From NCBI GenBank assembly GCA_003159055.1, contig PMLH01000583.1:1-5740 (forward strand): a DNA stretch of 5,740 nt. The letters run 5' to 3'. The notes beneath the pieces are model-generated. The model was not told the DNA's origin. It saw nothing but the letters and a program-made list of their open reading frames with translations, and did not search any database. Of this stretch, positions 1 through 5,344 are shown one piece after another (position 1 is the stretch's first letter; each line of letters begins with the position of its first letter). Made by a program: the position numbers and the translations under genes. Origin of the DNA: Myxococcales bacterium. Its GTDB lineage: Bacteria; Myxococcota; Polyangia; Fen-1088.

Positions 1-841
1 CGGGGTGATCGATGTTGAGGATCACCATCTTGGCCGCTCGCCGCGTCTTGCCGCCCGACTTGATCACGCCGGCAAAGGCATCGAAGCCCTTCATGAAGCT
101 GACCGGCCCAGAAGCGGTGCCGCCGCCGACCAGCAGTTCCTTCGACGACCGCAGAGGCGAAAGGTTGGTACCAGTTCCCGAGCCGTACTTGAACAGCATG
201 CCCTCGGTCTTGGCCAAACCAAGGATCGACTCCATGGTGTCCTCGACCCGGTTGATGAAACACGCCGAGCACTGCGGTTCGGCTTCGATGCCGACGTTGA
301 ACCAAACCGGCGAGTTGAACGACATCTTCTGCTCGACGAGCAGGTGGCGAAGCTCGGCGCGGTAGTTGTCGGCCGATTCCTGATCTGCGAAGTAGCCGTC
401 CTTCATGCCCCAGCCGGTGATGGTGTCGGCGACGCGGGAGATGAGCTGGCGAACCGACCGTTCCCGGCCTGCCGTGCCGAGCTGGCCGCGGAAGTACTTT
501 TGCACCACGACGTTGGTCGCTGTCTGGCTCCACGACTTCGGCACCTCGACGTCGCGCTGTTCAAACACGACCTTGCCGCCCTCGCCGATGATGCTGGCGG
601 TTCGCACATCCCATTCCACGCCACGGAAACCGTCGTCTCCCGAGCGTGTGAAAAGACGGTCGATTTTCATCCCCGGCGCCACCACTTTCCGGCCCCGCGC
701 CCGCTGCGTGCCCGCTTCGCGCATTGCGTCCTTCCCGTCTTTTCGATCTTTGCCGTTCGTCGTGCTGCCTTCACTTATTTCGAATTCGACTCCGTTCGGC
801 CTGGTGCCACGTTGACGTCGATTGTCATGTTTTTCGAGCAT
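1..841 (-). CDS. nrdJ: Class II (adenosylcobalamin-dependent) ribonucleotide reductase NrdJ, N-terminal part
   Basis: NrdJ reduces ribonucleotides to deoxyribonucleotides in the cytoplasm, using adenosylcobalamin to make its thiyl radical; it works with or without oxygen. Seen here: 280 codons open to the left edge, so the C-terminal part (radical cysteine, most of the barrel, C-terminal cysteines) lies outside. Recognisable family blocks are KIDRLFTRSGDDGFRGVEW (residues 59-77), the VPKSWSQTATNVVVQKYFRG stretch (100-119), SFNSPVWFNVG (174-184), PQCSACFINR (189-198), LFKYGSGTGTNLSPLRS (216-232) and GGTASGPVSFMKGFDAFAG (240-258). Cys194 in SACF corresponds by family knowledge to the first redox cysteine. 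The ATG at 839-841 is chosen because GGAGGAGG lies just upstream. About 57 basic, low-complexity residues then precede the usual NrdJ start, so M58 (668-670) is an alternative start with a weaker ribosome site. It is transcribed away from ftsE, behind an NrdR-type operator. Family identity is near certain from the conserved blocks. Confidence 0.95.
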   Translation of the reverse strand, partial: MLEKHDNRRQRGTRPNGVEFEISEGSTTNGKDRKDGKDAMREAGTQRARGRKVVAPGMKIDRLFTRSGDDGFRGVEWDVRTASIIGEGGKVVFEQRDVEVPKSWSQTATNVVVQKYFRGQLGTAGRERSVRQLISRVADTITGWGMKDGYFADQESADNYRAELRHLLVEQKMSFNSPVWFNVGIEAEPQCSACFINRVEDTMESILGLAKTEGMLFKYGSGTGTNLSPLRSSKELLVGGGTASGPVSFMKGFDAFAGVIKSGGKTRRAAKMVILNIDHP

Positions 842-844
842 TAT

Positions 845-856
845 TACTCCTCCTCC
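845..856 (-). promoter_or_regulatory. Strong ribosome binding site of nrdJ
   Basis: Read on the minus strand, this stretch is GTGGAGGAGGAG, followed by TAA and then the ATG at 841. It contains two overlapping full GGAGG cores at a workable distance. It decides the start at 841 over the internal Met58, and gives nrdJ the strongest Shine-Dalgarno in the window. Confidence 0.8.
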
Positions 857-931
857 ACAATCCTATATGTCCGTACCGATTGATGAACGCACGCTGCACG
901 CAGAGACGACGGTCCCCATGCCGCGGCTGCC

Positions 932-964
932 AGAATAACTCGCGCCAAACGCCCGCCATGTCAA
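932..964 (-). promoter_or_regulatory. Candidate sigma-70 promoter of nrdJ
   Basis: On the minus strand a perfect TTGACA (964 to 959) could be a -35. The -10 is less clear: AGTTAT (940 to 935) has an 18-bp spacer but only three consensus bases, while TATTCT (937 to 932) has four but a 21-bp spacer. Initiation near 925-930 would give a leader of roughly 85-90 nt. The NrdR boxes end 7 bp upstream of this -35, where a bound repressor could interfere with polymerase. Confidence 0.45.
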
Positions 965-970
965 TTAAAA

Positions 971-986
971 ACACAATAGGTAGTGT
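971..986. promoter_or_regulatory. NrdR box, nrdJ-proximal copy
   Basis: ACACAATAGGTAGTGT matches the known 16-bp NrdR consensus (ACACWATATATWGTGT) at all but the two central-right bases (GG for TA). NrdR is the zinc-finger/ATP-cone repressor of ribonucleotide reductase genes and usually binds paired boxes. This copy starts 32 bp from its partner and lies directly upstream of the nrdJ -35. Confidence 0.85.
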
Positions 987-1002
987 TCTGCCACATGGCA
1001 CT

Positions 1003-1018
1003 ACACTATATATTGTGT
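1003..1018. promoter_or_regulatory. NrdR box, distal copy (full consensus match)
   Basis: ACACTATATATTGTGT fits the 16-bp NrdR consensus at every position. Its distance from the first box (32 bp start to start, about three helical turns) is the arrangement expected for cooperative NrdR binding on one face of the DNA. The regulated gene is most likely nrdJ, although ftsE on the other side is not excluded. Confidence 0.9.
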
Positions 1019-1093
1019 TATTCACAGCTGTGGATATCAGGAAAAATCGCGTGCTCTCCCGGCCATTTGGACGACAGGCGGACCTGTGGACAA
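1018..1093. promoter_or_regulatory. Cluster of three DnaA-box-like 9-mers
   Basis: TTATTCACA (1018-1026, plus) fits the DnaA box consensus TTWTNCACA fully. ATATCCACA (minus, 1038 to 1030) and TTGTCCACA (minus, 1093 to 1085) each differ from TTATCCACA by one base. The first abuts the distal NrdR box, and the first two form the arms of a palindrome around CACAGCTGTG. DnaA is known to regulate the nrdAB promoter in E. coli; DnaA control here is inference. There is no dnaA or dnaN gene and no wider origin structure to suggest oriC. Confidence 0.4.
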
Positions 1094-1151
1094 GCCGGAT
1101 TGACGATACGTTACCATACGTGAGTGGTCTGTTCGAGATTGCGGGCTTGTG

Positions 1152-1178
1152 AGGCCAGAAAATATCGGAAACTGGCCT
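1152..1178 (+). repeat. Inverted repeat / stem-loop just upstream of ftsE
   Basis: AGGCCAG (1152-1158) and CTGGCCT (1172-1178) are perfect 7-bp arms around a 13-base A-rich loop. The element ends 19 bases before the GTG of ftsE. It could be an operator or, if transcribed, a leader hairpin. There is no following T-run, so it is not a typical terminator. Confidence 0.5.
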
Positions 1179-1197
1179 TCTCGCTTATGATCGCCGA

Positions 1198-1989
1198 GTG
1201 ATTTGGCTGGAAGCAGTCGGCTGCGAGCGCGACGGCCAGGTTGTGCTCGACACGGTGACGATGGGGGTCGCGCGAAGCGAGTTCATCGTTGTCGAGGGCG
1301 GCGTGGCCTCGGGGAAGTCGACGTTGCTCGGAATCGCGGCGGTTCGTCGCCTGCCCGATCGAGGCACGGTCTGGTTTGTTGGACGAAACATCTCGACCTT
1401 GCAGCGGGCTTCGCTGCCGTTCGTTCGTCGCAACATCGGCTACGCCTCACCCGATTCTCTCCTTCTTCAGAACGAGACCGCCCTGGCCAACGTCATGCTG
1501 GCGCTTGCGGTTCGTGGCCAGTCGCCGCGCGACGCTGAAAGTGCCGGACGCGATGCACTGGCGCTGGTCGGAGCGGGCGAGCTTGCAACTCGCAACGTCG
1601 GGGCACTCTCGTCGGGGCAAAAACGGCTCGTGTCTTTGGCCCGCGCAATTGCCGGACCACCACCGCTCGTGGTTGTGGACGAGCCGGCAGCGTTGGCCGA
1701 CGACGAAACTCGGCAAAGAATCGTGTCGGCGCTGTCGGCGATTCGCGATTCCGGCTCGGCCGTTCTGTGCGGAACCGCGGAAGCGTCCCTCGCCAATAGG
1801 CTCGTGCAGCAGGGCGGCCGGAAGATCAACCTGGCCCAGGGACGCATCGTGGGTGCGCCAGCGATTGAGCTGGTTCCTGCCTTCACCCCCGAGCCGGTCG
1901 AAAGCACGGGCGGGCTGCGGCGGATCATCACGCTGGAAGTCGACGAAGATGATGAAGCCTTGCCGCCAGCGACCCGAGGACCGGTTTGA
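1198..1989 (+). CDS. ftsE: FtsE-like cell-division ABC ATPase with degenerate Q- and H-loops
   Basis: Cytoplasmic nucleotide-binding partner of FtsX; in known systems its ATP cycle drives septal cell-wall hydrolysis through FtsX. The 263-residue product shows Walker A GGVASGKST (34-42), signature LSSGQ (137-141), Walker B VVVDEP (158-163) and D-loop Asp168. Three ATPase elements are changed: the Q-loop Gln is Pro85 (IGYASPD), the H-loop His is Ala194 (GTAE where THD is usual), and the A-loop aromatic near residues 9-12 appears to be replaced by a charged residue. Catalytic Glu162 is kept. A tail of about 40 residues, with an acidic patch at 248-253, exceeds the usual 220-230 residues. The GTG start gives the normal FtsE N-terminus, and an in-frame stop at 1150-1152 with no other start codon between leaves no earlier choice; no Shine-Dalgarno is visible. 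FtsE is assigned over other small ABC ATPases mainly because FtsX follows. Confidence 0.87.
   Translation: MIWLEAVGCERDGQVVLDTVTMGVARSEFIVVEGGVASGKSTLLGIAAVRRLPDRGTVWFVGRNISTLQRASLPFVRRNIGYASPDSLLLQNETALANVMLALAVRGQSPRDAESAGRDALALVGAGELATRNVGALSSGQKRLVSLARAIAGPPPLVVVDEPAALADDETRQRIVSALSAIRDSGSAVLCGTAEASLANRLVQQGGRKINLAQGRIVGAPAIELVPAFTPEPVESTGGLRRIITLEVDEDDEALPPATRGPV
1976..1980 (+). promoter_or_regulatory. Ribosome binding site supporting the TTG start of ftsX
   Basis: GAGGA lies inside the end of ftsE, five bases before the TTG at 1986. It supports this rare start codon, and with the TTGA overlap suggests translation of ftsX is coupled to that of ftsE. Confidence 0.6.
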
Positions 1990-2891
1990 GAGTCGACTGG
2001 ATTCTGCGCAGCGTTCGGCAGCAGGCGAGCATTCACCGACGCATCGTCGTCTTCGCGGTGCTGGCTTTTTGCCTGCTTGCCATCGTGGTCGGGGTTGCCA
2101 GGCTCGGCGTGCGCACGGTCGACCGTTGGGGTGCCTTCGTTGGACAGAACGTTCACGTCATCGTCTATCTGTCGGACGACGCCGATCCAGACATGGTACA
2201 GGGGCTGACCGATCTTCTGCGCCGGGTTCCGACCATCGCCGGCGTGAAAGCGGTCGAGCCAGCGCAGGCGTTGGCTCGGCTGCGGGCGGTCTCGGCTTCG
2301 CTTGGCGCCGAACCAAAATCTCTCGATGGCTTGGAACCGGGTTATTTTCCGCGCTCGATCGAGGTCAGCCTGACGCCGGCAGCCGATCTATCCGAGCGCG
2401 CTGCCGATTTGGCGACACGCCTGCGCGGCGTTCCCGGCGTCGAGCAAGTCGACGCTATGACCAGCGGCCTCGCTCGCCTGGCCGGCTGGGTGAAGCTCGG
2501 GCGTCGCCTCGGATTCACGCTGCTTGTCGCGTGTGGGCTGTGTTCCCTCTTGATTCTGGTTGCGGTATTCGTGCGCAGCCGAAGCGCGGGAGAAGCCCGG
2601 GCTGCAGTTCTCTTGCAGCTGGGCGAAACCGACACCGGCGTGCGGCTGCCGACCAGCCTCTGGATGGCGGCGGCGGCCTTGCTGGGCAGCGCCGCAGGCG
2701 GCGCGGTGCTTGGTCTTGCCTGGCGCCCGTTGCTCTTGCGCCTGGAGCGAGGCCTCGGGATCGTGGCTCCCACGCCACTGCCGTTCTTGGGCGCAGTCGA
2801 GATCGTCGGCGGGCTGGGCGTCGCATTCTTGCTCGGGCTTGGGCTTGGATTCTTTGCGACGCCGTTGCCCAAGGTCGGCGACCATGCGTAG
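1986..2891 (+). CDS. ftsX: Cell-division protein FtsX, inner-membrane permease-like subunit
   Basis: FtsX anchors FtsE at the inner membrane and passes its conformational change to a periplasmic cell-wall hydrolase or activator. The 301-residue protein has the family layout: a short basic cytoplasmic N-terminus, TM1 about 20-40, an extracytoplasmic domain about 41-172, TM2 about 175-196, TM3 about 223-245 and TM4 about 267-291. The first loop shows the FtsX pattern: NVHVIVYLSDDAD (55-67), a helix, KAVEPAQALARL (88-99), then FPRSIEVSLTP (121-131), corresponding to the usual LPxSxxV segment. The TTG start overlaps the ftsE stop as TTGA (4 bp), with GAGGA upstream; it gives a complete N-terminus. 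Length and topology are normal, so unlike its ATPase partner this subunit looks intact. The next gene starts inside its last codons. Confidence 0.92.
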   Translation: MRVDWILRSVRQQASIHRRIVVFAVLAFCLLAIVVGVARLGVRTVDRWGAFVGQNVHVIVYLSDDADPDMVQGLTDLLRRVPTIAGVKAVEPAQALARLRAVSASLGAEPKSLDGLEPGYFPRSIEVSLTPAADLSERAADLATRLRGVPGVEQVDAMTSGLARLAGWVKLGRRLGFTLLVACGLCSLLILVAVFVRSRSAGEARAAVLLQLGETDTGVRLPTSLWMAAAALLGSAAGGAVLGLAWRPLLLRLERGLGIVAPTPLPFLGAVEIVGGLGVAFLLGLGLGFFATPLPKVGDHA

Positions 2892-3708
2892 GGCATGGCT
2901 ACTGCTAGTTTGTTTCCCCTTCGGCGCGGTTGTCGCGGATACGGCCGAGGAGGAAGCGCTGGTCTTCGAGCAACTGGGCGCCCGTGAGAAAATCCTCGAC
3001 ATGCAGCGGGAGATGGCGGAATCCGGCACGCGCAAGCGTGCGCTTCTGGCCTACCGAATCGCAAGACACCGTGAGCTGGGTTTTTCCGCCAATCCGGAGA
3101 GCCGCCTCGACGACGCCAGAGCGTTCGACATGGCCCTGGTTGCCTTGCGGCGAAGCTCCGACGAGACGCAAGTCCTGACCCGCGAGCTCGACCGGGTACG
3201 TGCTGAGCGGACCACAATGGAATCCACCCTGATCGATCGGGCCCTGGCTGCGATGAAGAAGGCCGAGTCGCAAGACGGGGCGCGCGACAGCCAGGTTCAG
3301 CTTGCGCGGCCCCTACGCGGCACCCCGGTCGCGGTTCCTGGCGTGCGCCGCGACGGACCCACCAAGGTCGAGCTTCGCCACGACAGCGTAGATCTGCTGG
3401 CGCGCATGAACGACCCCGTGCGCTCGGTCGCCGCTGGTGTCGTCAAGCGAATCGAGCTGTTGCCGCAAGGTGGCTTCGCCGTGGTGACGACGCACGAAAA
3501 CGGCCTGACCAGCATCGTGAGCGGCTTGCGCGACGTGAGCGTGGCGCCCAAGGCCGCCGTTGCGGCCGGCCAGACGCTGGGATTGGCTGGCAGGAACCTC
3601 GACGGTGCGGTCGTGGTGTCGGTGGAGCTCTGGCGCAATCGCCGGCCGCAGGACGCAGCGAAGTTGCTTCGTCAATCGGTGGTTCGCAGGCCCGGCTTTA
3701 AGCCTTGA
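2884..3708 (+). CDS. Secreted EnvC-like murein hydrolase activator (coiled coil plus degenerate LytM/M23 domain)
   Basis: Likely periplasmic effector of FtsEX: EnvC-type proteins are inactive LytM proteins that switch on cell-wall amidases at the septum. The 274-residue product has a signal peptide (MRRAW, hydrophobic to about 17, likely cut after AVVA), a charged helical/coiled-coil region (about 20-130) and an M23-like fold (about 160-262): PVRSVAAGVV (178-187), GGFAVVTTHENGLTS (196-210), VAAGQTLGLAG (226-236) and VSVELWRN (245-252). Of the zinc ligands, the H-x3-D pair is kept (His166, Asp170), but the HxH motif is Val244/Ser246 and the third-position His is missing, so peptidase activity is unlikely. 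It is shorter than E. coli EnvC (about 420 residues), mainly in the coiled coil. The ATG at 2884 overlaps ftsX by 8 bp, has AAGG nine bases upstream and is followed by the signal peptide; earlier in-frame starts would remove that. It could instead be a generic M23-like factor, but its operon position favours the EnvC role. Confidence 0.82.
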   Translation: MRRAWLLLVCFPFGAVVADTAEEEALVFEQLGAREKILDMQREMAESGTRKRALLAYRIARHRELGFSANPESRLDDARAFDMALVALRRSSDETQVLTRELDRVRAERTTMESTLIDRALAAMKKAESQDGARDSQVQLARPLRGTPVAVPGVRRDGPTKVELRHDSVDLLARMNDPVRSVAAGVVKRIELLPQGGFAVVTTHENGLTSIVSGLRDVSVAPKAAVAAGQTLGLAGRNLDGAVVVSVELWRNRRPQDAAKLLRQSVVRRPGFKP

Positions 3709-4543
3709 CGCCGGAGAAGACGCCGCCGACCAGGCCAACGCTGAAGGCGCTGCCGCCGAAATAGGTGTCGATGGCTTGCTTTACCGCGAGGAAGATGTCC
3801 TGCATCTCGGGGCCCTTGCCGGCAATGGCCTTCCAGCGTCCCAGCGGTCCGCGTTCGATGACCGGGGCGTAGAAAAACTCTCTGCTCGTTCGGAACACCA
3901 GCTCCCAGTGCGTGGTTTCGACCTCGACCTTCGCGAATCCGGCGGACTCCAGCTCCCTCGCGAGGGCTTCCGGCTCCGGGAAGCTCTTCGTGTACACCCG
4001 CAGCGCCGAGGCGATCTCGTCCTTTCGCAGACGCACGAGAACATCCGAGTAGACGTCGAGAAACTCGCGCCACGTTCCCACCAGCAGCGTGGCCAGCCGG
4101 AAGGTTCCACCGGGCTTGGTGACCCGGCCGACCTCCGCCACGAACGCGGCAGGCGACGGGTGCTTGGCGAGCATCACGTTGGCCAAGGTGCAGTCGAAGG
4201 CGCCGTCGGCAAACGGAAGCTTGCTGACCAGGTCGTGTGCACGAAAAAATACGCGGCGGCCCAGATACTCAGCCGCGACATTGGCCCGTGCGCGTTCCAC
4301 GAAGGCCTGCGACGTTTCGACCGCAATCAGCCGGCTTTCCGCGTCGAGCCGATGCAAGACCTCAGTCGTGGTCGTGCCCAAACCGCAGCCAATCTGCAGG
4401 ACATGCGCCTCTGGGGGAAAAGACAGTCCGTGGGTCAGCAGATCCGCCAGCTTCTGGCCCAGGAGCGGGTAGACATCTTCCTCATAGGCGCGGGCGTTCT
4501 TCTCCTGCTGCGTAAGAAGATGCGAAGGGCCAGGCGACGTCAT
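3698..4543 (-). CDS. SAM-dependent class I methyltransferase, substrate unknown
   Basis: Predicted cytoplasmic methyltransferase of 281 residues. The Rossmann core is clear: motif I VLQIGCGLGT (48-57), acidic Glu76 ending the second strand (LIAVETS), DLVSKLPFADGAFDCTLANVML (104-125) containing the motif II/III region, and VTKPGGTFRL (141-150). The remaining part (about 155-281), with WREFLDVYSDVLVRLR and several aromatic residues, probably shapes the substrate pocket. The 'PF..GAFD' and 'KPGG' pattern resembles UbiE/Methyltransf_11-type small-molecule enzymes, but nothing identifies the substrate. The start at 4543 is forced: an in-frame TAG lies 12 bases upstream. No clear Shine-Dalgarno is visible. 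It is convergent with the EnvC-like gene, overlapping it by 11 bp, and lies 75 bp downstream of the phosphoesterase on the same strand, so those two may be co-transcribed. Confidence 0.85.
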   Translation of the reverse strand: MTSPGPSHLLTQQEKNARAYEEDVYPLLGQKLADLLTHGLSFPPEAHVLQIGCGLGTTTTEVLHRLDAESRLIAVETSQAFVERARANVAAEYLGRRVFFRAHDLVSKLPFADGAFDCTLANVMLAKHPSPAAFVAEVGRVTKPGGTFRLATLLVGTWREFLDVYSDVLVRLRKDEIASALRVYTKSFPEPEALARELESAGFAKVEVETTHWELVFRTSREFFYAPVIERGPLGRWKAIAGKGPEMQDIFLAVKQAIDTYFGGSAFSVGLVGGVFSGVKA

Positions 4544-4618
4544 GAACGGGGCAATCTATCCCGACTGGGATTCCGACGCTACCGGCATGGAGCCCCGCCG
4601 GCAGCGCTGGCGGCCCAG

Positions 4619-5110
4619 CTATTGGCCAGGCGGCCATGGTGGCCGAGCGGCAGATGGCAGCGTGATGATCTCGCCGCGGACACTGCCCTCGTCGACGTGC
4701 AGCCTGCCAAACGCAATCGGCTTGCCGTAGCGCGCCGGCCCGGCGCTGCCCGGATTGAAGTACAGGATTCCATCGCGCGATTCGTTGTGCGGCACGTGAG
4801 TGTGGCCGAAGACAACGGCGGAAACGCCAGCGGCTCGCAGATCCAAGGTCAGGGATTCCAAGGCGTGAACCACACAGATGGTTTGACCTTCCATTCTGAC
4901 CAGCTCGAAATCAGGCAGGGCCTTTGCCCAGGGTCCGTGGTCGCAGTTGCCTCGCACCACCGTGACATCGCCGAGGCTGATCACCCGTTGCAGCGTCTCT
5001 CGGTTGTCGAGGTCACCGGCGTGAATGATGCGGCCACACCCCGGGAGGCGCGCGAGCACTTCCGGACGCAGCAGGCCGTGCGTGTCAGAAATGACCGCGA
5101 TGGTTGCCAT
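4619..5110 (-). CDS. YfcE/MJ0936-type metallophosphoesterase
   Basis: Small two-metal phosphodiesterase of the calcineurin-like superfamily, predicted cytoplasmic; family members hydrolyse phosphodiesters in vitro with Mn or Ni, and physiological substrates are mostly unknown. The 163-residue product has the complete metal-binding set in order: D-x-H (Asp9, His11 in ISDTHG), HAGDLD (Asp33), GNCD (Asn55, Asp57), VVHAL (His82) and GHTH (His103, His105). The C-terminal NPGS block (in YFNPGSAGPARYG) is typical of the YfcE group. The length is normal for this subgroup. An ATG at 5152 would add 14 residues, but family proteins begin right before the first strand (MATIAVISDTHG), so 5110 is chosen; the ribosome site is weak (GGCGGG). 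The methyltransferase follows after 75 bp on the same strand. No functional link is apparent. Confidence 0.92.
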   Translation of the reverse strand: MATIAVISDTHGLLRPEVLARLPGCGRIIHAGDLDNRETLQRVISLGDVTVVRGNCDHGPWAKALPDFELVRMEGQTICVVHALESLTLDLRAAGVSAVVFGHTHVPHNESRDGILYFNPGSAGPARYGKPIAFGRLHVDEGSVRGEIITLPSAARPPWPPGQ

Positions 5111-5310
5111 GCCCGCCAGGCTAGCAGTTTCCGCACGGGGAGAGCTCCGCATCCCCGGGCGGGGGCTGCAATTGGCTTGCTGTGGCCCGGCTCACAATTT
5201 GGCCGCACCAGTCCATCCTCCATCTGTCCCCAATCTATTGAAGTCACGGCTTCGGCTGTCGCAATTTCGGTGGCAGGCCCGCGGCCAGACCCCAAAATCC
5301 GGGGGAAAGA

Positions 5311-5344
5311 GCTGTCGATGTGTGTGTTTTGCTCATTCGACAGC
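5311..5344. repeat. Perfect 8-bp inverted repeat, possible operator
   Basis: GCTGTCGA (5311-5318) and TCGACAGC (5337-5344) are exact inverted copies, with 18 bases between. The centres are 26 bp apart, about two and a half helical turns. The right arm overlaps the spacer of the candidate lipoprotein promoter, a position suited to a repressor. An RNA hairpin is less likely, because the element appears to lie upstream of the start point. Confidence 0.45.

Larger units (their letters stand above)
842..1197. other. Divergent intergenic control region between nrdJ and ftsE
   Basis: These 356 bases contain no convincing gene and are more A+T-rich in the centre (about 960-1060) than the flanking coding DNA. 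From the nrdJ side they hold the nrdJ leader, a TTGACA -35, two NrdR boxes, three DnaA-box-like 9-mers, a perfect CACAGCTGTG palindrome at 1023-1032 and a stem-loop at 1152-1178 directly ahead of ftsE. Open frames crossing the region have no ribosome site or recognisable protein. It appears dedicated to controlling the two divergent units. Confidence 0.8.

Noticed and set aside
5..883. Plus-strand open frame opposite nrdJ
   Set aside because: No family features and no ribosome site, whereas the minus strand encodes unmistakable NrdJ blocks.
960..1100. Replication origin, from A+T-rich DNA with DnaA-like boxes
   Set aside because: Only three boxes, two imperfect, with no dnaA, dnaN or gyrB nearby. 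Regulation of nrdJ is a simpler reading.
1100..1128. TTGACG as a -35 for ftsE
   Set aside because: No acceptable -10 occurs 15-19 bp downstream.
842..1197. Cobalamin riboswitch ahead of the B12-dependent nrdJ
   Set aside because: No B12-box-like sequence was seen and the leader is too short. NrdJ uses B12 rather than replacing it, so such control is not expected.
2560..2883. Earlier start for the EnvC-like gene within ftsX
   Set aside because: It would add 108 residues of out-of-frame FtsX sequence and bury the signal peptide that begins at 2884.
1289..2908. Plus-strand open frame of about 540 codons overlapping ftsE and ftsX
   Set aside because: Out-of-frame shadow rich in Arg, Ser and Trp. 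The frames with ABC motifs and FtsX topology are clearly the real ones.
4558..4571. ATCCC-GACT-GGGAT small hairpin upstream of the methyltransferase
   Set aside because: Only five base pairs, without a T-run or other context; probably chance.
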